This document shows positions 1-8,640 of a DNA stretch of 64,000 nucleotides, piece by piece. A program made the translations under genes and the position numbers. The notes below the pieces were generated by a model. The model did not search any database and was not told the origin of the DNA. It worked only from the letters and a program-made list of their open reading frames with translations. This stretch comes from Saccharothrix syringae (GTDB lineage: Bacteria; Actinomycetota; Actinomycetes; Mycobacteriales; Pseudonocardiaceae). The stretch lies in the NCBI RefSeq assembly GCF_009498035.1, contig NZ_CP034550.1:930001-994000 (forward strand), written 5' to 3'. The first letter of the stretch is position 1. Every line of letters begins with the position of its first letter.

Positions 1-1267
1 CGCGGTGCGGCTGCACGACGACGACTGGGCCGCCCGCCACCACGTGGAGCTGCGGCTCGGCGAACCGGTCACCAAGATCGACCGCACCCGGCGGGTGGTG
101 CACGTCGGCGAGACCGAGGTGCCCTACGACGCGCTGGTGCTGGCCACCGGCTCGCGGTCGTGGGTGCCGCCCACCGAGGGCCTGCTCGACGGCAACGGCG
201 GCCTGGCGCCCGGCGCGGTGGCGTTCCGGTCGCTCGACGACTGCGCCCGCATCGTCGGGCACGCCGCGCCGGGCACGCCGGTCGCGGTCCTGGGCGGCGG
301 CCTGCTCGGCCTGGAGGCCGCCCGCGGCCTGGCCGGCCGGGGCTGCCTGGTCACCGTGGTCCACCCGGTCGGGCACCTGATGGAGCGCCAGCTCGACGCG
401 GGCGCGGGCCGCGTGCTGGCCAAGAGCCTCCGGGACCTGGGCATCGAGTTCCGGCTCAACGCGCTGGCCACCCGGTACGCGCCCGGCGAGGGCCTGGAGC
501 TCGGCGACGGCACGCACGTGCCCGCCGACCTGGTCGTGGTCTCCGCGGGCGTGCGCGCCGAGACGTCGCTGGCCGAGCAGGCGGGCCTGGCGGTCGACCG
601 GGGCGTCCTGGTCGACGACGCGCTGCGCACCAGCGACCCGCGCGTCCACGCCATCGGCGACTGCGCCCAGCACGTGGGCACGGTCGCCGGCCTGGTCCAG
701 CCCGCGTGGGACCAGGCCGCGGTGCTCGCCGACCGCCTCACCGGCGCCGCGCCCGCCGCCCGCTACGCCGGCACCACCGTGGTGACCAGGCTCAAGGCCC
801 GCGACATCGACCTGGCCGCGCTGGGCGACGTGCACGTGGAGGTCGACTCGCCGGACGCCGAGGTGCTGTGCTTCCAGGACCCGGCGCGCGGCCGCTACGC
901 CAAGCTCGTGCTGCGCGACGACAAGGTGACCGGCGCCATCGTGCTCGGCGCGCCGGACGCCGCGGCGGCCATCACCCAGCTCTACGACCGCGGCCTGCCC
1001 GCGCCCACCGACCGCCTGGCGCTGCTGCTGGGCCGGGCGCTGCCCGCGGAGACCACGGCCAGCCCCGCCGACCTGCCCGCCTCGGCCGTGGTCTGCCGCT
1101 GCAACACCGTCAGCAAGGGCCAGCTCGTGGGCGCGTGGCGGGCGGGCGCCACCACCGTCTCGGCGATCGCCGAGGCCACCAGGGCGAGCACCGGCTGCGG
1201 CGGCTGCAAGGACGCGGTCTGCGGCATCGTCGACTGGCTCGCCGCCTCACAGCCCCAACCCGCGTGA
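1..1267 (+). CDS. FAD-dependent NAD(P)H oxidoreductase with C-terminal [2Fe-2S] domain (5' truncated)
   Basis: The gene enters from the left edge in an open frame, so its start lies outside the window. The visible part is a pyridine nucleotide-disulfide oxidoreductase fold: an ALVLATGS strand, a second Rossmann fingerprint (AVLGGGLLGLEAARGL) and the FAD-binding AIGDCA motif near residue 217. The last ~50 residues form a BFD-type [2Fe-2S] domain with cysteines in VVCRCNTV and TGCGGCKDAVC. This matches the N-terminal half of NirB, or the electron-transfer subunit of assimilatory nitrate reductases. It lies upstream of narK-nirBD, so it probably passes electrons to a nitrate reductase encoded to the left (inference). 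A NirB truncation is less likely, because a full nirB follows and this gene stops cleanly after the iron-sulfur domain. Confidence 0.8.
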   Translation, partial: AVRLHDDDWAARHHVELRLGEPVTKIDRTRRVVHVGETEVPYDALVLATGSRSWVPPTEGLLDGNGGLAPGAVAFRSLDDCARIVGHAAPGTPVAVLGGGLLGLEAARGLAGRGCLVTVVHPVGHLMERQLDAGAGRVLAKSLRDLGIEFRLNALATRYAPGEGLELGDGTHVPADLVVVSAGVRAETSLAEQAGLAVDRGVLVDDALRTSDPRVHAIGDCAQHVGTVAGLVQPAWDQAAVLADRLTGAAPAARYAGTTVVTRLKARDIDLAALGDVHVEVDSPDAEVLCFQDPARGRYAKLVLRDDKVTGAIVLGAPDAAAAITQLYDRGLPAPTDRLALLLGRALPAETTASPADLPASAVVCRCNTVSKGQLVGAWRAGATTVSAIAEATRASTGCGGCKDAVCGIVDWLAASQPQPA

Positions 1268-1366
1268 TGTGCGCGGGAGTTGCCGTCGTGGACACCTGTC
1301 CCAACGTCGGGGTAACGGGTCGTTCCTACCGTTCCTGAAAGAAGAACCGGTGTCCGGGAGGGTCCT

Positions 1367-2719
1367 ATGAGCACGGTCTTGGAGACGGAGAGCCCCGCCC
1401 CGCGGGGCGGGCGCCGCGGGCGTTGGATCGAGCACTGGGAGCCGGAGGACCCCGCGTTCTGGGAGCGGACCGGCAGGCGCGTCGCCCGCAAGAACCTCGT
1501 CTTCTCCATCCTGGCGGAGAACCTGGGCTTCACCGTGTGGAGCCTGATGAGCATCGTGGTCGTCAGCCTGGGGTCGGTGGGCTTCGACTTCACCGTGGGC
1601 CAGCAGTTCTGGCTGCTGATCGTGCCCAACCTGGTCGGCGCGGTGCTGCGCATCCCCTACACCTTCGCCGTACCCCGCTTCGGCGGTCGCGCGTGGACGA
1701 CGATCAGCGCCTGCCTGCTGCTCATCCCGTGCACCATGCTCATCGTCGCGGTGACGAACCCCGGCACCCCGTACTGGTTCTTCCTGCTCACCTCGGCCGC
1801 GATGGGCTTCGGCGGCGGCAACTTCTCCTCCTCCATGGCGAACATCTCGTTCTTCTACCCGGAGGGCAGGAAGGGCCTGGCGCTGGGCCTCAACGCCGCG
1901 GGCGGCAACCTCGGCGTGGCCATGGTGCAGCTGGTGGTGCCCATGGTCATCACCATCGGCACCGGCGTGAACCTGGCCTACGCGGCGGCGTTCTGGATGC
2001 CGTTCATCGTGGCCGCCACCGCGTGCGCGTGGTTCCTCATGGACAGCCTGGTGCAGGCCAAGCCGGACGGCACGTCCTACCGCAAGGCGCTGTCGAACAA
2101 GCACACGTGGGTGATGTCGTTCCTCTACATCGGCACGTTCGGCTCGTTCATCGGCTTCTCGTTCGCGTTCCCGTCGCTGATCAAGCTGAGCTTCGTCGAC
2201 CACAAGGGCTTCGTCGCGCTGGCGTTCCTGGGCGCCCTGATCGGCTCGGTCAGCCGGCCCTTCGGCGGGTGGCTGGCCGACCGGCTCGGCGGCGCCCGGG
2301 TCACCCTGCTGGTCTTCCTCGGCCTCGGCGCGGGCACGGTCGGCGTGCTGGTCAGCACCGAGGTCCGCAGCTTCCCGCTGTTCTTCGGCTCGTTCATCTG
2401 GCTGTTCGTGCTGGCCGGCATGGGCAACGGCTCGACCTACCGGATGATCCCGGCGATCTTCGCGACCCAGGTCGAGGACACCGCCTCGGCCAAGCGGCAG
2501 GCCGCCGCGGTGGTCGGCGTCGCGGGCGCCGTGGGCGCGTTCGGCGGCGTGCTGGTCAACCTGGTGTTCAAGTTCTCGCTGGAGGGCAGCAAGACCCTGG
2601 CGCCCGCCCTCACCGCGTTCCTCGTGTTCTACGCGCTGTGCGTGGCCACCACGTGGTGGTTCTACCTGCGGCGGCGCGTCTTCGTCCGCGTGCCGAGCCT
2701 CGCCTACGCGGGCGTGTGA
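1367..2719 (+). CDS. narK: Nitrate/nitrite MFS transporter, NarK family
   Basis: 450-residue polytopic membrane protein of the nitrate/nitrite porter branch of the major facilitator superfamily. The glycine-rich NNP signature is visible at about residues 146-165 (GFGGGNFSSSMANISFFYPE) and a second glycine/asparagine motif (GMGNGSTYRMIP) at about residue 351. The N-terminal ~40 residues are hydrophilic and contain HWEPEDPAFWERTG, typical of actinobacterial NarK2/NarU-like proteins. The ATG is preceded by GGGAGGG. It probably imports nitrate (or exchanges nitrate and nitrite) for the adjacent assimilatory reductases. Import versus exchange cannot be decided from sequence alone. Confidence 0.9.
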   Translation: MSTVLETESPAPRGGRRGRWIEHWEPEDPAFWERTGRRVARKNLVFSILAENLGFTVWSLMSIVVVSLGSVGFDFTVGQQFWLLIVPNLVGAVLRIPYTFAVPRFGGRAWTTISACLLLIPCTMLIVAVTNPGTPYWFFLLTSAAMGFGGGNFSSSMANISFFYPEGRKGLALGLNAAGGNLGVAMVQLVVPMVITIGTGVNLAYAAAFWMPFIVAATACAWFLMDSLVQAKPDGTSYRKALSNKHTWVMSFLYIGTFGSFIGFSFAFPSLIKLSFVDHKGFVALAFLGALIGSVSRPFGGWLADRLGGARVTLLVFLGLGAGTVGVLVSTEVRSFPLFFGSFIWLFVLAGMGNGSTYRMIPAIFATQVEDTASAKRQAAAVVGVAGAVGAFGGVLVNLVFKFSLEGSKTLAPALTAFLVFYALCVATTWWFYLRRRVFVRVPSLAYAGV

Positions 2720-2749
2720 CTCACACCTCGCTGAACTGCGGCGTGAGTC
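2717..2749 (+). terminator. Hairpin at the narK stop codon
   Basis: GACTCACACC (2718-2727) and GGCGTGAGTC (2740-2749) form a stem of about ten pairs with one mismatch. It overlaps the narK stop and is followed by a short TGCTTTA. It could end narK transcription or sit in the leader of nirB; there is no strong U tract. Confidence 0.35.
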
Positions 2750-2753
2750 TGCT

Positions 2754-2791
2754 TTAACGCCCGCGAAACATTCGCGACCTTGGCACGACAC
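2754..2791 (+). promoter_or_regulatory. Candidate GlnR-type nitrogen box upstream of nirB
   Basis: Reading TTAAC-N6-GAAAC (2754-2769), then N6-GACCT-N6-GACAC up to 2791, gives a layout like the actinobacterial GlnR site (gTnAC-N6-GAAAC half-sites repeating every 11 bp). The first half-site pair is good and the second is weak. Position, about 45-80 bp before the nirB ATG, and the nitrogen-assimilation context support it. No measured binding is implied. Confidence 0.35.
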
Positions 2792-2834
2792 GGTGCCCGG
2801 TGAGCATAACCGGGCAGAAGGAGGGGATTGGTCC

Positions 2835-5336
2835 ATGGCTCGAACGCTCGTGGTGGTCGGTCACGGCATGGTCGGGCACCGTCTCGTCCAGGCGCTGCGG
2901 GAGAAGGACGCGACCGACCAGTGGCAGGTGGTCGTGTTCGCCGAGGAGGACCGCCCCGCCTACGACCGGGTCGCCCTGTCCTCCTACGTCGACAACTGGG
3001 ACGCGGCCCCGCTCGCCCTGGCACCTCACGACGACGACCTGGTCACCCTGCACCTGAACGAGCAGGTCGTGCACATCGACCGCGAGGCGCGGGTGGTCCG
3101 CACCACCGCCGGCCGCGCGCAGGGCTACGACGCGCTGGTGCTGGCCACCGGCTCGGTCCCGTTCGTGCCGCCGGTGCCCGGCCGCGACCTGCCCGGCTGC
3201 CACGTCTACCGCACCATCGACGACCTGGACGGCATCCGCGCCACCGTGGAGGCGGCCAAGGCGTCCGGGCAGGCCGGGCGCCGCGCGGGCATGGTGCTCG
3301 GCGGCGGCCTGCTGGGCCTGGAGGCCGCCAACGCGCTGCGCGGCATGGGCCTGTCGCCGCACGTGGTGGAGCTGGGTCCCCGCCTGATGCCGCTCCAGGT
3401 CGACGAGGGCGGCGCCGGCCTGCTCAAGCGCCTGGTCGAGCAGCTCGACCTCACCGTGCACACCGGCACCTCCGCCTCGGTCATCGAGCGCGACCACCGC
3501 GACCGGCTCGTCGCCAGGCTCTCCAACGGCACCGAGCTGGACCTCGACGTCGTGGTGTTCTCCGCCGGCATCCGGCCCCGCGACGAGCTGGCCCGCTCCT
3601 TCGGCCTCCGGGTGGGCGAGCGCGGCGGCATCGTCGTCGACGAGGGCTGCCGCACCTCCGACGAGCACATCTACGCCATCGGCGAGTGCGCCAACCTCGA
3701 CGGGACGGTGTACGGCCTGGTGGCCCCCGGGTACTCCATGGCGGAGGTCGTCGCGGACCGGCTGCTCGGCGGCCGGGCGGTGTTCCCGGGCGCCGACATG
3801 TCCACCAAGCTCAAGCTGCTCGGCGTGGACGTGGCCTCGTTCGGCGACGCGCACGCCAGGGCGGAGGGCGCCCTGGAGGTCGTGGTCAACGACGCCGTCG
3901 CGGGCACCTACGCCAAGCTCGTGGTCTCCGACGACGCCAGGACGCTGCTCGGCGGCATCCTCGTCGGCGACGCCTCGAAGTACCCGGTGCTGCGGCCGCT
4001 GGTCGGCCGCGCGCTGCCCGGCGACCCGGTGTCGCTGATCGGCCCGGCGGGCGGCGTGGAGCTGTCGCTGCCCGGCGACGCCCAGGTCTGCTCCTGCCAC
4101 GCGGTCACCAAGCAGCACATCGTGGACGTGGTCACCGCGGGCGACGCGGTGGACGTGCCGGGCATCAAGGCGTGCACCAAGGCGGGCACCGGCTGCGGCT
4201 CGTGCGTGCCGATGCTGAGGAAGCTGCTGTCCGAGTGCGGCGTCGAGCAGTCCAAGGCGCTGTGCGAGCACTTCGACCAGTCGCGCGCCGAGCTGTTCGA
4301 GATCGTCCGCTCCACCGGCGTCACCACGTTCTCCGAGCTGATCGACCGGTTCGGCCGGGGCCGCGGCTGCGACCTGTGCAAGCCCGCGGTCGCCTCGATC
4401 CTGGCCTCGCTGGACCAGGGCCACATCCTCGGCCGCGACCAGGCCGCGCTCCAGGACACCAACGACCACTTCCTGGCCAACATCCAGCGCAACGGCACCT
4501 ACTCGGTGGTGCCGCGCATCCCCGGCGGCGAGATCACCCCGGAGAAGCTGATCGTCATCGGCGAGGTGGCCCGCGACTTCGGCCTCTACACCAAGATCAC
4601 CGGCGGTCAGCGCATCGACCTGTTCGGCGCCACCGTGGACCAGCTCCCGCACATCTGGAAGCGCCTGGTGGACGCCGGGTTCGAGTCCGGCCACGCGTAC
4701 GGCAAGGCGCTGCGCACGGTGAAGTCGTGCGTGGGCACCACGTGGTGCCGCTACGGCGTGCAGGACTCGGTCGGCCTGGCCGTCGAGCTGGAGCTGCGCT
4801 ACCGCGGCCTGCGGTCGCCGCACAAGCTCAAGTCCGCCGTGTCCGGCTGCGCGCGCGAGTGCGCCGAGGCCAGGGGCAAGGACTTCGGGGTCATCGCCAC
4901 CGAGAACGGCTGGAACCTCTACGTGGGCGGCAACGGCGGGTTCACCCCGCGCCACGCCGACCTGCTGGCGTCCGACGTGGACACCGGGACGCTGATCCGG
5001 CTGATCGACCGGTTCCTGATGTTCTACATCCGCACGGCCGACCGGCTCCAGCGCACCTCGGCGTGGATCGAGGGCCTGGAGGGCGGCCTGGACCACCTGA
5101 GGTCGGTGATCGTGGACGACAGCCTCGGCATCTGCGCCGACCTGGAGGCCGCGATGGCCAAGCACGTGGACAACTACGCCGACGAGTGGCGCGGCGTGCT
5201 GGAGGACCCGGAGAAGCTGGCCCGGTTCACCTCGTTCGTCAACGCGCCGGGCACGCCCGACCCCACGATCTCCTTCCGCGAGGAGCGCGGTCAGAAGGTG
5301 CCGGTTTTGCTGGGAGTTCCGGAGGTTTCCCGATGA
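2835..5336 (+). CDS. nirB: Assimilatory nitrite reductase [NAD(P)H], large subunit
   Basis: 833 residues, the usual size for NirB, which reduces nitrite to ammonium with NAD(P)H, FAD, [2Fe-2S] and siroheme-[4Fe-4S]. Domains in order: FAD/NAD oxidoreductase (starts LVVVGHGMVGHRLV; second fingerprint MVLGGGLLGLEAAN; AIGECAN), a BFD-type [2Fe-2S] domain (VCSCHAV and TGCGSCVPM), then ferredoxin-like and siroheme domains. The siroheme/4Fe-4S ligands appear as C632-X5-C638 and C672-X3-C676. I chose the ATG at 2835 because GAAGGAGGGG lies just upstream and the family N-terminus begins there; an in-frame earlier start at 2793 would add 14 atypical residues. It overlaps nirD by four bases (ATGA). Confidence 0.95.
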   Translation: MARTLVVVGHGMVGHRLVQALREKDATDQWQVVVFAEEDRPAYDRVALSSYVDNWDAAPLALAPHDDDLVTLHLNEQVVHIDREARVVRTTAGRAQGYDALVLATGSVPFVPPVPGRDLPGCHVYRTIDDLDGIRATVEAAKASGQAGRRAGMVLGGGLLGLEAANALRGMGLSPHVVELGPRLMPLQVDEGGAGLLKRLVEQLDLTVHTGTSASVIERDHRDRLVARLSNGTELDLDVVVFSAGIRPRDELARSFGLRVGERGGIVVDEGCRTSDEHIYAIGECANLDGTVYGLVAPGYSMAEVVADRLLGGRAVFPGADMSTKLKLLGVDVASFGDAHARAEGALEVVVNDAVAGTYAKLVVSDDARTLLGGILVGDASKYPVLRPLVGRALPGDPVSLIGPAGGVELSLPGDAQVCSCHAVTKQHIVDVVTAGDAVDVPGIKACTKAGTGCGSCVPMLRKLLSECGVEQSKALCEHFDQSRAELFEIVRSTGVTTFSELIDRFGRGRGCDLCKPAVASILASLDQGHILGRDQAALQDTNDHFLANIQRNGTYSVVPRIPGGEITPEKLIVIGEVARDFGLYTKITGGQRIDLFGATVDQLPHIWKRLVDAGFESGHAYGKALRTVKSCVGTTWCRYGVQDSVGLAVELELRYRGLRSPHKLKSAVSGCARECAEARGKDFGVIATENGWNLYVGGNGGFTPRHADLLASDVDTGTLIRLIDRFLMFYIRTADRLQRTSAWIEGLEGGLDHLRSVIVDDSLGICADLEAAMAKHVDNYADEWRGVLEDPEKLARFTSFVNAPGTPDPTISFREERGQKVPVLLGVPEVSR

Positions 5337-5695
5337 CACCTGTGTGCGAGTTGAGCACCCTGCTGCCCGACCGCGGGGTCGCCGCCCTGCTCCCCGACGG
5401 GACCCAGGTGGCGGTGTTCCTCACCTCCACCGGGTCGGTCCACGCCCTGGGCAACATCGACCCGTTCAGCGGCGCGGCCGTGCTCTCGCGCGGCATCGTC
5501 GGCGACCGGGGCGGGGTGCCCGTGGTGGTCTCCCCGGTCTACAAGCAGGCGTTCGAGCTGGCCACCGGCAAGTGCCTGGACGACCCGTCCGCGGACGTGC
5601 CGGTGCACCCGGTGGAGGTCGTCGACGGCGTGGTGCTGGTCGGCTCGGCAGGGGCCCTCGACACCGCCGAGGTCGTCCGGGTGGGTTCGGCGTGA
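5333..5695 (+). CDS. nirD: Nitrite reductase small subunit
   Basis: 120-residue protein, translationally coupled to nirB by ATGA. It has the Rieske-like beta fold of NirD (VALFL.. TSTGSVHALGNIDPFSGA, then PVYKQAFELATGKCLDD). The CxH / CxxH ligands of a true Rieske centre are absent, as is normal for the NirD family, so it should be a structural partner of NirB rather than an iron-sulfur carrier. The next gene's GTG overlaps its stop. Confidence 0.92.
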   Translation: MTPVCELSTLLPDRGVAALLPDGTQVAVFLTSTGSVHALGNIDPFSGAAVLSRGIVGDRGGVPVVVSPVYKQAFELATGKCLDDPSADVPVHPVEVVDGVVLVGSAGALDTAEVVRVGSA

Positions 5696-6807
5696 TCCCC
5701 GCCCCGCTGGCCGGGTACACGGTCGGCGTGACGGCCGCCCGGCGGGCCGACGAGCTCTCCGCGCTCCTGGAGCGCAAGGGCGCGACCGTGCTGCACGGCC
5801 CGGCGATCCGCATCGTGCCCCTGCCCGACGACGCGGAGCTGCTGGCCGCGACCAGGACCGTGGTGGAGGAGCCGGTGGACGTGGTCGTGGCCACCACCGG
5901 CATCGGCTTCCGCGGCTGGTTCGAGGCCGCCGAGGGCTGGGGCCTGGCCTCCCGGCTGCTGGCGAAGCTCTCCGGCGCCGAGGTGCTGGCCCGCGGCCCG
6001 AAGGCCAAGGGCGCGGTGCGCGCCGCCGGCCTGGTCGAGGCGTGGTCGCCGGAGGGGGAGAGCAACGCGGAGCTGCTGGACCACCTGCTGCGGTCGGGCG
6101 TGGCCGGCAAGCGCGTCGTGGTGCAGCTGCACGGCGAACCGCTGCCGGAGTTCACCACCACCCTGGAGGAGGCCGGCGCCCACGTGACCTCGGTGCCGGT
6201 CTACCGGTGGACCGGGCCGCAGGACCCGGGCCCGCTGGAGCGGCTGCTGGAGGCGGTGCTGGCCGGGCAGGTGGACGCCCTGACGTTCACCAGCGCGCCC
6301 GCCGCCGCGTCCGTGCTGCGCACCGCCGAGCAGATGGGCAGGCTGCCCGAGCTGCTGGCGGCGCTCAAGGGCGACGTGCTCGTGGTCGGCGTGGGCGCGA
6401 TCACCGCCGGTCCGCTGGTGCGGGCCGGGGTACCGGTGGTGCAGCCCGCCCGCGCCCGCATCGGCGCGCTGGCCCGCGAGCTGACCCTGGAGCTGCCCGC
6501 GCGGGCCACCCGCCTGCGCATCGCCGCCCGCGACATCGAGCTGCGCGGCCAGGCCGTGGTGGTCGACGGCGAGCTGCGCCCCGTGCCGCCCGCCCCGATG
6601 GCCGTGCTGCGCAGGCTCGCCGCCGCCCGCGGCCGGGTGGTCTCGCGCCGCGACCTGCTGGCCGCCCTCCCCGGCGGCGGCGAGGAGCACGCGGTGGAGA
6701 CCGCCATCGGCCGCCTCCGCTCGGCCCTGGGCGAACCGCGCATGGTGACCACGGTCGTCAAGCGCGGCTACCGCCTGGCCATGGACCCCGCCGGAGTGGC
6801 CGTATGA
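5692..6807 (+). CDS. Uroporphyrinogen-III synthase fused to an OmpR-type winged-helix domain
   Basis: 371 residues, GTG start overlapping nirD by four bases. Residues ~1-265 resemble HemD (uroporphyrinogen-III synthase): GYTVGVTAARRADELSALLE, VDVVVATTGIGFRGWFEA, VDALTFTSAPAA. Residues ~280-371 form a C-terminal transcriptional-regulator domain of the OmpR/PhoB kind (PAPMAVLRRLAAARGRVVSR, then AVETAIGRLRSALGEP and VVKRGYRL). HemD closes the tetrapyrrole ring that leads to siroheme, the NirB cofactor. Fusions of this kind occur in actinobacterial nitrite operons (compare Rv0260c). The DNA-binding half suggests a regulatory role, but what it senses is not visible. Whether the enzyme half is active cannot be told here. 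Confidence 0.85.
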   Translation: MIPAPLAGYTVGVTAARRADELSALLERKGATVLHGPAIRIVPLPDDAELLAATRTVVEEPVDVVVATTGIGFRGWFEAAEGWGLASRLLAKLSGAEVLARGPKAKGAVRAAGLVEAWSPEGESNAELLDHLLRSGVAGKRVVVQLHGEPLPEFTTTLEEAGAHVTSVPVYRWTGPQDPGPLERLLEAVLAGQVDALTFTSAPAAASVLRTAEQMGRLPELLAALKGDVLVVGVGAITAGPLVRAGVPVVQPARARIGALARELTLELPARATRLRIAARDIELRGQAVVVDGELRPVPPAPMAVLRRLAAARGRVVSRRDLLAALPGGGEEHAVETAIGRLRSALGEPRMVTTVVKRGYRLAMDPAGVAV

Positions 6808-7469
6808 CCCTCGTCCTCGTCGCGCACGGCACCCGCGACCCCGCCGGCGCCGCGGTGGTGGAGGAGATCGCCGCGCTCGTCCGCGCCCGCCTCGGCGGCG
6901 TCGACGTCCGCGTGGCCTACGCCGACGTCCGCCAACCCGACGTCACCTCGGTGCTGTCGGCGGTGGAGGGCCCCGCCGTGGTCGTCCCCGCCTTCCTCGC
7001 GGCCGGCTACCACGTCCGGGTGGACATCCCGGCCCAGGTGGCGGCCTCCGGCCACCCCGACGCGACCATCACCGCCCCGATCGGCCCGGCCCTGGTCCCC
7101 GCCCTGCTGTCCCGGCTGACCGAGGCCGGCTGGCGGCCGGGCGACTCGGTGGTCCTGGCCGCGGCGGGCTCCTCGGACGCCAGGGCGCTCGCCGACGTCC
7201 GCGCGGTGGCCACCGCCCTGTCCCGCCGGGTGGGCCCGGTGACCGTCGGCTACGCCGCCACCGCCACCCCGCACGTCTCCGAGGTGGTCGCCCGCGCCCG
7301 CGGCCGCGTGGCCGTGGCCTCCTGGCTCCTGGCCCCCGGCCTGTTCCACCGCGCCGTGGCCGCCTCGGGCGCCGCCGTGGTCGCCGCCCCGATCGGCGCC
7401 CACCTGCGCGTGGTCGAAGCCGTCCTGCTGCGCTACTACGAGGCCCGCTGCTTCCAGGGCGTGGCCTGA
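6804..7469 (+). CDS. CbiX/SirB-like sirohydrochlorin chelatase
   Basis: 221 residues, ATG overlapping the upstream stop by four bases. The N-terminus LVLVAHGTRDPAG carries the catalytic histidine typical of class II chelatases. A second half-domain repeats the fold (SVVLAAAGSSDARALADV), and a histidine-rich stretch (LLAPGLFH) follows. The likely role is insertion of Fe(II) into sirohydrochlorin to make siroheme for NirB. Family members can also insert cobalt, but the nitrite operon context favours iron. It is the last gene of a tightly coupled nirB-nirD-hemD fusion-chelatase operon. Confidence 0.85.
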   Translation: MTLVLVAHGTRDPAGAAVVEEIAALVRARLGGVDVRVAYADVRQPDVTSVLSAVEGPAVVVPAFLAAGYHVRVDIPAQVAASGHPDATITAPIGPALVPALLSRLTEAGWRPGDSVVLAAAGSSDARALADVRAVATALSRRVGPVTVGYAATATPHVSEVVARARGRVAVASWLLAPGLFHRAVAASGAAVVAAPIGAHLRVVEAVLLRYYEARCFQGVA

Positions 7470-7474
7470 CCCCG

Positions 7475-7605
7475 CGCGAGTCGAACCCCCACGCCCACCG
7501 TGTCGAACCTCCGGACCCCCCGAGTTCAACACCCAACCCCCGCGTGTCCTCCACTCAGACACCGCGAGTCCTCCACTCGGGCACCGCGTGTCCTCCGCTC
7601 GCGGC
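7475..7605. repeat. Array of ~22-bp degenerate direct repeats
   Basis: Six units begin near 7475, 7498, 7520, 7540, 7562 and 7584, spaced 23, 22, 20, 22 and 22 bp. Consensus begins CCGCGwGTCCTCCACTCG. The best unit (7562-7583) contains CGAGT-cctcc-ACTCG, a 5-bp stem with a 5-base loop. The array fills the gap between the nitrite operon and the pirin gene. No Cas genes or unique spacers are present, so it is not a CRISPR. A shorter array of the same family lies at 22472-22538. Confidence 0.7.
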
Positions 7606-7680
7606 CCCGGAATAGTTGAGCCCTCAACCAGGTTGTCCCGGACGAGCCGCCCACCCCGGCGGCGACCGAAGGAGGCAGCC

Positions 7681-8640
7681 ATGCCCGCCGTCACCGCCGA
7701 CACCCTCACCCTGCCCCGCCTCCCCGGCCTCCCGCAGACCACCACGGCGTGGCGGCCGGTCCGCGAGGTCGTCCGCGCGCACCGCTTCCTGGAGGGCGAG
7801 GGCTTCCAGGTCCGCCGCCCCTTCCCGGGCGTCGACCTCCCGGACGCCGACCCGTTCCTGCTCCTGGACCACATGGGCGCGGTCGAGTACGGCCCCGGCG
7901 AGGCGAAGGGCGCGCCCTGGCACCCGCACCGCGGCTTCGAGACCGTCACCTACATGATCGACGGCGCCCTGGAGCACCGGGACTCCGCGGGCGGCGGCGG
8001 CCTGATCACCGACGGCGGCACGCAGTGGATGACCGCGGGCGCCGGCGTGCTCCACTCGGAGCTGCCGCCGCAGGACGTGGTCGCCAGGGGCGGCCTGTTC
8101 CACGGCGTCCAGCTGTGGGTCAACCTGCCCCGCGCCGCCAAGTGGACCCCGCCCCGCTACCAGGACATCGGCCCCCGCGACACCACGCTGCTCTCCAGCG
8201 GCGACGGCGGCGCGCTGGTCCGCGTCATCGCGGGCGACGTGGCGGGCTTCCGCGGCCCCGGCGCCACCCGCACCCCGATCACCTACCTGCACGCCACGCT
8301 GAGCCCCGGCGCCCGCCTGGACCTCCCGTGGCCGGAGGACTTCACCGCCATGGCGTACGCCCTCAACGGCCGCGGCTCGGTCGGCGGCGGGCACCGGCCG
8401 CTCGAAGAGGGCCAACTGGCCGTCTTCGGCCGCGGGGAGGCGCTCACCGCGCGGGCCGACACCGAGTGGGACGTGCTGCTGCTCGGCGGCCTGCCCCTGA
8501 ACGAGCCCGTCGCGCGCTACGGCCCGTTCGTGATGAACACGCGCGCCGAGATCATCCAGGCCATCGAGGACTTCCAGGCCGGGCGGCTCGGGCGGACCCA
8601 GGTCCCCCACCTCACCCCGGCGGACGAGGAGCTGTCATGA
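7681..8640 (+). CDS. Pirin family protein (bicupin)
   Basis: 319 residues. The N-terminal cupin has the pirin metal-site pattern: DPFLLLDHMG, then WHPHRGFETVTYMIDGALEHRDS with clustered histidines, then GTQWMTAGAGVLHSE. The C-terminal half has the pirin_C cupin, without the metal ligands. Pirins are cytoplasmic iron proteins with quercetinase-like or regulatory roles, and the sequence does not say which. The ATG at 7681 is preceded by GAAGGAGG; an upstream in-frame ATG at 7588 would read through the repeat array and is unlikely. It overlaps the next gene by four bases. Confidence 0.9.
   Translation: MPAVTADTLTLPRLPGLPQTTTAWRPVREVVRAHRFLEGEGFQVRRPFPGVDLPDADPFLLLDHMGAVEYGPGEAKGAPWHPHRGFETVTYMIDGALEHRDSAGGGGLITDGGTQWMTAGAGVLHSELPPQDVVARGGLFHGVQLWVNLPRAAKWTPPRYQDIGPRDTTLLSSGDGGALVRVIAGDVAGFRGPGATRTPITYLHATLSPGARLDLPWPEDFTAMAYALNGRGSVGGGHRPLEEGQLAVFGRGEALTARADTEWDVLLLGGLPLNEPVARYGPFVMNTRAEIIQAIEDFQAGRLGRTQVPHLTPADEELS

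Noticed and set aside
5333..5695. Rieske iron-sulfur protein
   Set aside because: The CxH and CxxH ligands are absent; the NirD family has the fold without the cluster.
7475..7605. Possible CRISPR array
   Set aside because: Repeats are contiguous at ~22 bp with no unique spacers, and no Cas gene is nearby.
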